A DNA stretch of 10,477 bases from Thermoleophilia bacterium (GCA_014534155.1 JACVSB010000037.1:1-10477), one strand, 5' to 3'; positions 1 to 6,111 are shown, counted from the stretch's first letter. Program-made: numbers and translations. The notes: generated by a model not told the origin, from the letters alone.

Positions 1-44
1 GGATCGAGGAGCTGGGGCGCGCGGCCGGGCCCGCAGGCGAGTGA
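1..44 (+). CDS. C-terminal tail of an upstream gene (partial)
   Basis: An open frame enters from the left edge and ends at the TGA at 42-44, giving a tail of about 13 residues (IEELGRAAGPAGE). The stop overlaps the GTG start of the next gene as GTGA, a common translational-coupling arrangement, so the two are probably one operon. The fragment is too short to identify, and it could be chance open sequence in GC-rich DNA. Confidence 0.35.
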   Translation, partial: IEELGRAAGPAGE

Positions 45-646
45 ACGGGCTCCTCTACGACGCGTGCGCGCGCCTGGCCGATCGGAAGGGCTTGGCCGAG
101 CTCCGTCGCCGAGCGGTCGCCGGCCTCGGAGGCCGTGTGCTGGAGGTCGGTGCAGGCACGGGCCTGAACCTGCCCCACTACCGGCGCGCCGAGCGCGTCG
201 TGGCCGTGGAGCCGGATCGCGGGATGGCGACGAGGCTGCGGCGGCGTGCGGCGCGCGCCCCGGTCCCGGTCCAACTTGTCGAGGCGCGGGCCGAGGAGCT
301 TCCCTTCCCGGACGGGACGTTCGACCACGTGGTGCTGACGCTCGTCCTCTGCTCGGTCGCAGACCCGGCTCGCGCGCTGGAGGAGGCTCGCCGAGTCCTC
401 CGCCCCGGCGGCTCGGTGACGTTCGTCGAGCACGTGCGCGGCCAGGGACGGCTCGGGCGCTGGCAGGACCGGCTCACGCCGCTCCACCGGCGGCTGGCCG
501 GTAACTGCCACCTCAACCGCGCGACGGCTGCGGCGGTCGCGAGCGCCGGCTTTCGCGTCGACTGGATCGAGCAGATCGCCGTCCCCGGAGGACACCCGCT
601 CGTCCGGCCGGGCGTTCACGGGCGTGCGACGAGGACCTCCTCGTAG
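41..646 (+). CDS. Class I SAM-dependent methyltransferase, METTL7/UbiE-like
   Basis: This 201-residue protein has a Rossmann-type methyltransferase fold. Motif I is VLEVGAGTGLN (about residues 33-43), followed by the acidic end of beta-2 (VVAVEPDRGM), a motif-II-like region FDHVVLTLVLCSV (about 94-106) and RRVLRPGGSVTFVEH. The tail with DRLTPLHRRLAGNCHLNR and PLVRPGVHG resembles small soluble relatives of METTL7-type (thiol/lipid) methyltransferases rather than rRNA enzymes. The substrate cannot be read from sequence. The GTG start at 41 overlaps the stop of the preceding frame; there is only a weak AGG just upstream, so coupled translation is likely. The 3' end overlaps the convergent DNA methyltransferase gene by 31 bp. 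Its length is normal for the family and no motif is missing. Confidence 0.85.
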   Translation: MNGLLYDACARLADRKGLAELRRRAVAGLGGRVLEVGAGTGLNLPHYRRAERVVAVEPDRGMATRLRRRAARAPVPVQLVEARAEELPFPDGTFDHVVLTLVLCSVADPARALEEARRVLRPGGSVTFVEHVRGQGRLGRWQDRLTPLHRRLAGNCHLNRATAAAVASAGFRVDWIEQIAVPGGHPLVRPGVHGRATRTSS

Positions 647-1698
647 TACCGGCCCGCGCGCCGTCCGGTTCGCCGGTTGACCTCGCGGAGCAGGCGTTCT
701 TCCACCCGGAGGCCGGCGCCCGCGAGGATCGCCTCGTACAGCCCGCGCGAGTCGTCGACGACGAGGACGACACGACCTCCCGGGCGCAGCGCCTGCCGAG
801 CGCGACGGAGCACCGCGACCATCCCTTCGCAGTAGCCGCGGAGCCCGCGCCCGATCTCCTGGGCGTCCCGGCGACGGAGGCCGAGGAGCTCGAACGCGTA
901 CGCGTGCTGCTCGTGGTAGTCGATCAGGCCCGGGTACGGCGGCGACGTGAGCACGAGGTCGACGGGTGCAGGCGGATCCGCGACCCTGGCGTCCCCCGAG
1001 ACCACGGTGACCTCGGCGTCCGTCCGGATTGCGTCGAACTCGAGGACCCGCCGGACGGCGTCGCCCACGTAGCGGCGGAGGAATTTGTCCGCTTCCGCCA
1101 CCGGCCGGCAGACCCGCCGGTGCTTGTAGCAGAAGTACTCCCCGGGAACGGGCTCGCGCGGAAAATCGAGGTCGTCGTGGCGGGCGAGCCGCGCCGAGCG
1201 CGCCGCCCGCGAGAGGACGACGCGCCAGAGGTCGCCGTAGGAGGTGTCGGCGAGCGCGGCGCGGAAGGCGAGGAGCTCTGCGAGCGCGCGCGGGGAGAAC
1301 CAGCGGGCCAGGTAGCCGTTCGGGAGCGCTCCACCGGCCGGCCGCGCACGCCGCTCCGCGAGCTGCGCCCCCTCCGCGAGGAGGACCGCGCGCTCGTAGC
1401 CCGCGGTCTTCACCCGCGAGAGGAGGCAGTTGAACTCCGAGACGTCGCAGCCCGCGGCGCGCACCCCGAGGGCGTTCGCCTCCACGAGCGTCGTGCCCGA
1501 CCCGGCGAAGGGATCCCAGACGAGCGCACCGGGCCGCGCGTAGCGACGCAGGAAGTACTCCGCGAGCTGAGGGACGAACTTCCCGAGGTAGGGATGGAGG
1601 CGGTGCACGTGCTTCGTCCGCTCGCGCTCGGGTAGTTCCTGCTCTGACCAGGAGAGCGCGCGCTCGACACGCGATGCGAGACGCATCTCGGTGCTCAT
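616..1698 (-). CDS. Solitary site-specific DNA methyltransferase (amino-type, TSPPY)
   Basis: The 360-residue protein carries the two hallmarks of amino DNA methyltransferases (N4-cytosine or N6-adenine): the SAM-binding loop DPFAGSGTT (62-70) and the catalytic TSPPYPG (251-257), followed by LRPGGRVVLVVDD. An N-terminal HRLHPYLGKFVPQL (33-44) is typical of one branch of these enzymes. Motif I precedes motif IV, with about 180 residues between them that probably include target recognition. SPPY is frequent in N4-cytosine enzymes, so m4C is possible but not proven. No restriction endonuclease lies nearby, so it looks solitary. I chose the ATG at 1698. There is no clear Shine-Dalgarno, and a second ATG (residue 5) is an alternative. 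Frame open farther upstream (to 2181) lies opposite the CRP-like gene and is not counted. It is divergent from the gene at 1753. Confidence 0.85.
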   Translation of the reverse strand: MSTEMRLASRVERALSWSEQELPERERTKHVHRLHPYLGKFVPQLAEYFLRRYARPGALVWDPFAGSGTTLVEANALGVRAAGCDVSEFNCLLSRVKTAGYERAVLLAEGAQLAERRARPAGGALPNGYLARWFSPRALAELLAFRAALADTSYGDLWRVVLSRAARSARLARHDDLDFPREPVPGEYFCYKHRRVCRPVAEADKFLRRYVGDAVRRVLEFDAIRTDAEVTVVSGDARVADPPAPVDLVLTSPPYPGLIDYHEQHAYAFELLGLRRRDAQEIGRGLRGYCEGMVAVLRRARQALRPGGRVVLVVDDSRGLYEAILAGAGLRVEERLLREVNRRTGRRAGRYYEEVLVARP

Positions 1699-1740
1699 TA
1701 CAGGGAGGTTCGGCGACTGTTCCCGTCCCCCTGCGGGCGC

Positions 1741-1746
1741 TAGGAT
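1741..1746 (+). promoter_or_regulatory. Candidate -10 box of a leaderless promoter
   Basis: TAGGAT matches the actinobacterial TANNNT -10 pattern and ends 6 nt before the GTG at 1753, so transcription would start at or beside the start codon. There is no Shine-Dalgarno for this gene. The box sits within the palindrome AGGATCCT (1742-1749). No convincing -35 is visible. Confidence 0.5.
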
Positions 1747-1752
1747 CCTCCC

Positions 1753-2169
1753 GTGGCGCGCGCCCCCGCCGACCTGCTGGGAGACGTCCCGCTCTTCGCG
1801 GACCTCGACGAGCGGGACCGCGAGCGGCTCGCGAGCCGCTTCCAGGAACGCAGGTTCGCCGAGGGCACGAGCATCGTCGAGGAAGGGTCGGAGGGAACGG
1901 CGTTCTACGTCCTCGCCGAGGGCAGCGCGACCGTGAGCGTGGGCGGGGCGATCACCTCGTCCCTCGGCCCCGGCGATTACTTCGGGGAGATGGCGATCGT
2001 CGACGCCGGCGTCCGTTCCGCCTCGGTGACCGCGGCGACCGACGTGCGCACGTACTTCCTCACCCCCTGGGAGTTCCGCCCCTTCGTGGAGGAGCACCCC
2101 GAGATCGCCTGGAAGCTCCTGCAGGCGCTGGCGCGCCGCCTGCGCGCCGTTCAGTCGCAAAGCGCCTGA
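1753..2169 (+). CDS. Stand-alone cyclic-nucleotide-binding domain protein (CRP-like, no HTH)
   Basis: The 138 residues form one CRP/EPAC-type cNMP-binding domain. It has LFADLDERDRERLASRF at the N-terminus, then EEGSEGTAFYVLAEG (about 43-57) and the phosphate-binding cassette GDYFGEMAI...VRSASV (about 74-92), keeping the Glu and Arg that hold the cyclic phosphate in known family members. A C-terminal helix (HPEIAWKLLQALARRLRAV) follows, but the winged-helix DNA-binding domain of CRP is absent and the frame stops at TGA 2167-2169. It may therefore act as a sensor or partner subunit rather than a transcription factor. The start is GTG at 1753, placed by the TAGGAT box and the family N-terminus. 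Its promoter faces the DNA methyltransferase gene across 54 bp. The ligand (cAMP or other) is inferred, not shown. Confidence 0.88.
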   Translation: MARAPADLLGDVPLFADLDERDRERLASRFQERRFAEGTSIVEEGSEGTAFYVLAEGSATVSVGGAITSSLGPGDYFGEMAIVDAGVRSASVTAATDVRTYFLTPWEFRPFVEEHPEIAWKLLQALARRLRAVQSQSA

Positions 2170-2247
2170 CGAGCGGTTCAACCGCGCCGGGGAGGGGAAT
2201 CCCGTTGGGGAGAGAAGCTGTCGACGGAACCCTCTAGGAGGCAGTGA
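2170..2247 (+). other. Intergenic region with small dyad
   Basis: Directly after the CRP-like stop there is GCGGTT-C-AACCGC (2173-2185), a short dyad that could form a 5-bp hairpin but has no T-tract. The stretch ends in the strong ribosome-binding site of the next gene. No firm promoter was recognised. Confidence 0.3.
2236..2241 (+). promoter_or_regulatory. Ribosome-binding site AGGAGG
   Basis: A perfect AGGAGG lies 6 nt before the ATG at 2248. It selects that start over the GTG at 2244, which is in another frame. Confidence 0.8.
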
Positions 2248-2475
2248 ATGGGCATCGGCGTGAGCATGTTCCTGATCGCGGTGGGACTCATCCTGTGGCT
2301 CGCCGTGAGCGTCGACGCGAGGGGTGTCGACATCAACATGGTCGGCGTGATCCTCGTCGTCGTCGGAGCTATCGGGCTCCTCTTGTCAATGATCTTCTGG
2401 TCGAGCTGGGGAGGGTTCGGCCGGCGCGACACTGTCGTCCGCGAAGACCGCTACGACCGTCCGCCTCCGTACTAG
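2248..2475 (+). CDS. DUF6458-type small membrane protein
   Basis: This 75-residue protein begins MGIGVSMFLIAVGLILWLAV, a first membrane segment (about residues 3-20). A short polar loop SVDARGVDINMVG (about 21-33) and a second membrane segment (about 33-50) follow, then a charged, tyrosine-containing tail RRDTVVREDRYDRPPPY. The pattern of a helix, a VDIN-type loop and a second helix matches the actinobacterial DUF6458 family, whose function is unknown to me. Length is normal for that family. Translation is supported by AGGAGG at 2236. It stands at the head of three small same-strand genes. Membrane location is inferred from hydrophobicity. Confidence 0.85.
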   Translation: MGIGVSMFLIAVGLILWLAVSVDARGVDINMVGVILVVVGAIGLLLSMIFWSSWGGFGRRDTVVREDRYDRPPPY

Positions 2476-2500
2476 ACCCACTCGTTCCGGACGGCGGTGG

Positions 2501-2528
2501 GCGCCGGCCCTTGCGGCCTCGCGTTTTT
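2501..2528 (+). terminator. Weak candidate terminator after the DUF6458 gene
   Basis: GGCC (2506-2509) and GGCC (2515-2518) can pair across CTTGC. The stem is extended below a small internal loop by GCG/CGC (2501-2503 with 2520-2522) and followed by TTTTT at 2524-2528. The stem is short, so this is tentative. Confidence 0.35.
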
Positions 2529-2561
2529 CCCCTCCTCCCGCGGGGTACGAGGTACAGAACG

Positions 2562-2571
2562 AAAGGGGGAG
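2562..2571 (+). promoter_or_regulatory. Ribosome-binding site of the 22-residue peptide
   Basis: The purine run AAAGGGGGAG is 3 nt before the ATG at 2575. It is the main DNA-level support that this tiny frame is translated. Confidence 0.65.
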
Positions 2572-2574
2572 TCC

Positions 2575-2643
2575 ATGTACATCGGCATCGGCACGATCCT
2601 GCTGATCGTTTTGATCATCCTTCTCATCGTCTTCGTCTTCTAG
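2575..2643 (+). CDS. 22-residue single-helix hydrophobic peptide
   Basis: ATG at 2575 opens a 22-codon frame ending in TAG at 2641-2643. After MYIGIGT almost every residue is I, L, V or F, with no charge at all, so the whole peptide would be one membrane helix. The start MYIGIGT resembles the N-termini of other tiny actinobacterial membrane proteins, including the MGIG of the DUF6458 protein just upstream. A strong Shine-Dalgarno precedes it, and the next gene starts 3 nt after its stop, suggesting coupled translation. It is below the length that most gene callers report. Function is unknown; possibilities include a membrane-protein regulator or stress peptide. Confidence 0.6.
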   Translation: MYIGIGTILLIVLIILLIVFVF

Positions 2644-2646
2644 GAG

Positions 2647-2901
2647 ATGGGGTTCCTCGACTGGCTGCGGGGCGCGCGGCGCGAAGAGAGCGCGGAGACA
2701 ACGGACGACCTCGCAGTCGGGACGCCACAGGAGGCGGGAACCGCCTCGGGCGCCGGTAGCGCCCAGACCGCCGGTCAGGAAGAGCGGATCGGGGTCGGCC
2801 GCGCGGAGGAGGAGCGCGAAGTCGGCACCGTGCACGGCGACGTCGAAGCTGAGGCGCTCGACGAGCACGACACGGAAGCGGCCCGCTTCCGCGGCGTCTA
2901 G
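2647..2901 (+). CDS. Acidic low-complexity hypothetical protein (84 aa)
   Basis: This 84-residue frame starts MGFLDWLRGARREE, a short amphipathic N-terminal segment. It continues as a hydrophilic Ala/Gly/Glu/Asp-rich chain with no membrane segment and no domain I recognise. It is probably largely disordered apart from a helical stretch around AEEEREVG. The ATG lies 3 nt after the stop of the 22-residue peptide; AGGAG abuts the ATG too closely to act normally, so reinitiation from the preceding frame is the likely route. Its TAG shares the CTAG at 2898-2901 with the stop of the convergent glycerate kinase gene. A chance open frame cannot be excluded, but its position after two small genes favours reality. 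Confidence 0.55.
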   Translation: MGFLDWLRGARREESAETTDDLAVGTPQEAGTASGAGSAQTAGQEERIGVGRAEEEREVGTVHGDVEAEALDEHDTEAARFRGV

Positions 2902-3884
2902 CGAAAGAGGAGACGGCCGAGCGCCTCGCCGAGCTCGACGAGGTCGGAGCGCGCCTCGGCCGGGTCTCCGCTGAGGCGGAGCACGGCCGTCGCGCCGAGC
3001 TCGTACAGCGCAGCCGGTGCTCCGGGCTCGACGCGTCCGCCGAAGACGACGCAGCGCACGCCGGCGCGCACGGCGGCCGCCGCGACGCCGGCGGGGACCT
3101 TGCCGTCCGCCGTCGAGCGGTCGACGGCCCCCTCCCCCGTAACCGCCGTGGCCGCCTTCGCCAGCGCCGCCTCGAGGTCGAGGGTCTCCGCGACCACCTG
3201 GAAACCCGGGCGCAGCTCGGCGCCGAGGGACGCGAAGGCGGCGCCGAGGCCGCCGGCGGCGCCGGCGCCGGGGAGCCCGGCGAAGGGAGCGAGATCCCGC
3301 CTGGCGGCGAGCCTCGCCTCCAGCTCGTCCACCTCCGCCGCGGTCGCGCCCTTCTGAGGGCCGAAGACGCGGGCGGCGCCGCGGGGACCGAGGAGCGGGT
3401 TCCCCACGTCGCAGGCGGCGGTCACGGGCACCGGGAGCGCGTCGAGCACGTCGAGAAGGCCTGCGCCGCCGTCCACGGTCGCCGTTCCGCCCAGGCCGAC
3501 GGTGACGCGCTCGGCGCCGGCCTCGACCGCGGCGAGCACGAGGTCGCCGAGGCCGCGGCTCGACGCTCGCAGCGGATCGCGTTCCTCGGCGGCGAGACGG
3601 CCGAGGCCGATCGCCTCTGCCGCTTCCACGACCGCTCGCCCCTCCTCGTCGACGAGGAAGCGCGCGTCCACGGGGCGCCCGAGCGGGTCGGCCACGCGTG
3701 CCGTCCGCCACTCGCCCCCGCACGCCAGGGCGATCGCCTGCGCCGTTCCTTCGCCGCCGTCGGCGAGCGGAAGCTCCGCCGCTTCTACCCCGGCGCCGCG
3801 AAACCCGTCCGCGAGCGCCGCGGCCGCCTCGACGGCGGAGAGCACGCCCTTGAGCGAATCCGGACAGCAGAGCGCGCTAGGCAA
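2898..3884 (-). CDS. Glycerate kinase, type 1 (GlxK/GarK family), compact
   Basis: The 328-residue protein shows the family signatures in order: PDSLKGVLSA (8-17), PLADGGEGT (39-47), GLGGTATVDGGAG (130-142), CDVGNPLLG and FGPQKGAT (158-181), LPGAGAAGGLGAAF (204-217) and TGEGAVDRSTADGK (249-262). The family phosphorylates glycerate with ATP, giving 2- or 3-phosphoglycerate. It is about 40-50 residues shorter than the usual ~375, mainly because the segment between GGAG and the CDVGNPL motif is only about 15 residues instead of about 50. The start is TTG at 3882-3884, overlapping the TAG of the upstream gene by 8 nt. I saw no better in-frame start before the PDSLKG motif. It is last in the three-gene operon and converges on the small gene at 2647. 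Confidence 0.9.
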   Translation of the reverse strand: MPSALCCPDSLKGVLSAVEAAAALADGFRGAGVEAAELPLADGGEGTAQAIALACGGEWRTARVADPLGRPVDARFLVDEEGRAVVEAAEAIGLGRLAAEERDPLRASSRGLGDLVLAAVEAGAERVTVGLGGTATVDGGAGLLDVLDALPVPVTAACDVGNPLLGPRGAARVFGPQKGATAAEVDELEARLAARRDLAPFAGLPGAGAAGGLGAAFASLGAELRPGFQVVAETLDLEAALAKAATAVTGEGAVDRSTADGKVPAGVAAAAVRAGVRCVVFGGRVEPGAPAALYELGATAVLRLSGDPAEARSDLVELGEALGRLLFR

Positions 3885-4908
3885 CCCGCTCGACGCGCTC
3901 GTCCACGTCGACGTCCGCGACCTCGATCCGGCGGAGCATCGCGAACGAGAAGCCCTCGCGGGCGAGGAAGACGAGGCCGAGCGCGATTCCCACGCCGGCC
4001 TCGATCGCCTGCAGCCCGATGCCGAAGGCGAACCCGTGCGCGTAGCCGACGCCGTACGGAAGCAGCGAGAGCGCGACCGCCGCCTGGACGACGCCGACGT
4101 TCCCGGGCCAGAGCGGAAAGGCCATGACGAGGTTCATAACCACGAGGACGAGCGCGGCCGCCGCGACCGGAGCGTCGATCTCGAACGCCTTCAGCGTCGC
4201 CGCGACGGCGCCGAGCTGGGTGGCCCAGCCGAGGACCTGGAAGACGAGCGCGAGCACGGCGGGGGTGGGACGCTTGAGCACCGTGAGGCCCTGGCGTGCG
4301 AGGCGCAGGGCGCGCCGGATCGGCCCGAGCCCCTCGAGCGCGAGCCGGTTCTCGCGCCGCGCGAGCAGCAGGCCTGCGATCAGGAGGCCGATCCCGACGC
4401 CGAGCGCAATCGCGAGCGCCGGCCTGGCCCAGTCCGGAATGCGCGCCGCGTACACCACATAGACGACGAGCACGATCGCGACGACGACGTCGAGTAGGCG
4501 ATGGGCCAGAACCGTGCCGACGAGCGTCGCCCACGCGCCCGCTCGTCGCCGCACGTGCCGGGCAAGCACCAGTACGCGGGCAACCTCGCCCACGCGGCCC
4601 GGGAGCGCGGCGTTGCCGAGCAGGCCGACGGAGAAGGCAGCGAAGACCGCCCGGTGGGGCGGCGCGGGCGGCGGGACCGCCTGGTCGACGACGATCCGCC
4701 ACGCGACGGAGCGAAGGCCGATCGAGGCGAGGTTGGCGGCGATCGCGAGCGCGACCCACCCCCAGTCGACGAACGCGAAGGCTTCGCCGACGACATCGAG
4801 ATCGGGGGCGCGCCAGACCGCGAGCGCGAGCGCTCCCAGCGCGAGCGGGACGACGACGGCGAGCCGCCCTCGCCTCGTCGCCGGCAACCGAAGCCGAGGA
4901 GCCCTCAT
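3877..4908 (-). CDS. Lysylphosphatidylglycerol synthase-like (UPF0104) integral membrane protein
   Basis: This 343-residue, strongly hydrophobic protein has about eight membrane segments (roughly 17-33, 50-66, 86-103, 125-153, 162-183, 216-236, 246-266, 292-315). It carries the family landmarks NAALPGRVGEVAR (99-111) and PLWPGNVGVVQAAVAL (265-280), typical of the AglD/MprF N-terminal flippase-like superfamily. There is no C-terminal aminoacyl-transferase domain, so it is the membrane half only. Related proteins often stand beside glycosyltransferases and are thought to act on lipid-linked substrates. The ATG at 4908 overlaps the upstream TGA (ATGA), so translation is coupled. An in-frame ATG at 4986 would add a charged stretch inside the glycosyltransferase gene and is less likely. 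The C-terminus is charged (VADVDVDERVERVA). Confidence 0.87.
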   Translation of the reverse strand: MRAPRLRLPATRRGRLAVVVPLALGALALAVWRAPDLDVVGEAFAFVDWGWVALAIAANLASIGLRSVAWRIVVDQAVPPPAPPHRAVFAAFSVGLLGNAALPGRVGEVARVLVLARHVRRRAGAWATLVGTVLAHRLLDVVVAIVLVVYVVYAARIPDWARPALAIALGVGIGLLIAGLLLARRENRLALEGLGPIRRALRLARQGLTVLKRPTPAVLALVFQVLGWATQLGAVAATLKAFEIDAPVAAAALVLVVMNLVMAFPLWPGNVGVVQAAVALSLLPYGVGYAHGFAFGIGLQAIEAGVGIALGLVFLAREGFSFAMLRRIEVADVDVDERVERVA

Positions 4909-6053
4909 GCGGCGATGCGCGGAGCAGCGGGAGCACCGGCCACGGCGCCGTACACCTCGTCCAGCCGGCGGGCGATCCTGCTCCACGAGTAGCGCTCCTC
5001 GGCGACCCGCCGCGCGGCTTCGCCCAGCGCGCGCCGGCGCTCATCGTCCGTCAAGAGCTCGACCAGCCCGCGCGCGAGCGCGTCCACGTCGCCCGGCGGA
5101 ACGAGGATGCCAGTCTCGGGCCCCGCCACGTCGCGGTACCCGTCGATGTCGGAGGCAACGACCGGTGTCCCGCAGCCGAAGGCCCTCGTGAGGACCATGC
5201 CGAAGCTCTCGCGCCCCACGGAAGGCGCGACGAGGAGCTGCGCCCGCAAGAGCTCGTCCGTGAGCGCTTCCTCCGGGAGCGAACCCAGGAGATCCACGTT
5301 GTCCGTCTCGTACCCCCCGCGCCGCACGAGCCAGCGGACGGAGAGCGGGTCGGCGCCGACGACGCGAAGGCGAGCGCCGGTTCGGCGCACGACGGACGGC
5401 CACGCGCGAAGCAGGACGGGGAGCCCCTTGCGCGGATCGTTTCGCCCGATGAAGACGACATGCGGGACGCGTTCGTAGCCCCCGAGGGAGGGCGGCACCA
5501 CCACGCCGTTCGGGATGACCTCGACGGGCCCGCCGAGGAAGCGCGCCGCCACCTCTCTCGCCCGCGCCGAGACCGCAATCTTGCGGTCGATCCGCTCGGC
5601 GAGGAACCCCCACACCACCTTTCCCATGGGGTACCAGCGGAGGGAGTCCCCCGCCGCGTGCGAGGTCGAGACGACCGGGCAGTCGGCCGCGGCGAGCGCG
5701 TACACGCAGATCACGGGCGTCAGCGGCTCGTGCAGGTGGAGGACGTCGAAGCGTTCCCGGGCGAGCGCAGTTCGAATGCGCCCCAGTGACCGGGGCGTAA
5801 GGACGATGTTCGAGAGCGAGCCGTTGGCGGGGACGATGACCGAGCGCCCGACTGGGATCACGTAGGGCGGCGGACGCTCGTGCCGCCCGGCGCGCGGATG
5901 CAGGGCCTTCGTCAGGCGGCCGGGCGGATCGTGCCCCATCACGATCTTGACCTCGTGCCCGCGCGCCGCGAGCGCGCGCGCCTGGTGGTCGGCGTGCTCC
6001 GGAACGCCGCCCCAGAAGGACCAGGAGAAGGGGACGACGATGCCGATCTTCAT
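4905..6053 (-). CDS. GT4 (GT-B fold) glycosyltransferase, PimA-like
   Basis: This 382-residue GT-B enzyme shows the acceptor-domain glycine motif GGVPEH (15-20), HLHEP (106-110) and IPNGV (180-184). FIGRNDPRKG (201-210) holds the Arg204/Lys209 pair that binds the donor diphosphate in PimA and relatives. The donor-site segment is PSVGRESFGMVLTRAFGCGTPVVAS (277-301, quoted in part: GRESFGMVLTR). The organisation is closest to phosphatidylinositol mannosyltransferase PimA, but donor and acceptor cannot be fixed from sequence. The second Glu of the EX7E motif is Arg290 here (Glu282 is kept). The ATG at 6053 is preceded by TAGGCT 7 nt upstream and no Shine-Dalgarno, suggesting a leaderless message. 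It is the first gene of the operon, and its TGA overlaps the ATG of the membrane protein. Confidence 0.88.
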   Translation of the reverse strand: MKIGIVVPFSWSFWGGVPEHADHQARALAARGHEVKIVMGHDPPGRLTKALHPRAGRHERPPPYVIPVGRSVIVPANGSLSNIVLTPRSLGRIRTALARERFDVLHLHEPLTPVICVYALAAADCPVVSTSHAAGDSLRWYPMGKVVWGFLAERIDRKIAVSARAREVAARFLGGPVEVIPNGVVVPPSLGGYERVPHVVFIGRNDPRKGLPVLLRAWPSVVRRTGARLRVVGADPLSVRWLVRRGGYETDNVDLLGSLPEEALTDELLRAQLLVAPSVGRESFGMVLTRAFGCGTPVVASDIDGYRDVAGPETGILVPPGDVDALARGLVELLTDDERRRALGEAARRVAEERYSWSRIARRLDEVYGAVAGAPAAPRIAA

Positions 6054-6060
6054 CGCGCGG

Positions 6061-6066
6061 AGCCTA
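6061..6066 (-). promoter_or_regulatory. Candidate -10 box of the glycosyltransferase operon
   Basis: On the minus strand TAGGCT ends 7 nt before the ATG at 6053, with no Shine-Dalgarno between, which fits a leaderless transcript. A small hairpin CCCCG-GAAG-CGGGG (6067-6080) occupies the spacer region upstream. No good -35 was found. Confidence 0.5.
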
Positions 6067-6105
6067 CCCCGGAAGCGGGGGGCGACACTGGAACCGGGTT
6101 CTTAT

Positions 6106-6111
6106 GAGAGG
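6106..6111 (+). promoter_or_regulatory. Ribosome-binding site deciding the aminotransferase start
   Basis: GAGAGG lies 9 nt before the GTG at 6121. The nearer in-frame GTG at 6112 overlaps this purine run and would have no site, so 6121 is preferred. Confidence 0.5.

Noticed and set aside
1699..2181. N-terminal extension of the DNA methyltransferase frame on the minus strand
   Set aside because: It lies opposite the CRP-like gene, whose protein has clear domain motifs. The extension is arginine/glycine-rich shadow sequence without domain features.
2386..3723. Long minus-strand open frame of 445 codons
   Set aside because: It is very rich in Arg, Gly and Pro and lies in another frame of the glycerate kinase gene, whose motifs are unmistakable. 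Typical GC-rich shadow.
3502..4497. Long plus-strand open frame antisense to glycerate kinase and the membrane protein
   Set aside because: Low-complexity charged composition and no domain signature. The opposite strand encodes two recognisable families.
3785..5044. 419-codon minus-strand open frame
   Set aside because: Alternative frame of the membrane-protein gene, Arg/Pro-rich, and would destroy the ATGA coupling seen in the true frame.
4296..5789. 497-codon plus-strand open frame
   Set aside because: Antisense to the membrane protein and the GT4 gene, both with conserved motifs. Composition is dominated by Arg/Ala/Pro.
6067..6080. CCCCG-GAAG-CGGGG hairpin as terminator or riboswitch
   Set aside because: The stem is only 5 bp and lies upstream of both divergent genes, in promoter space. 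No T-tract and no riboswitch-like structure.
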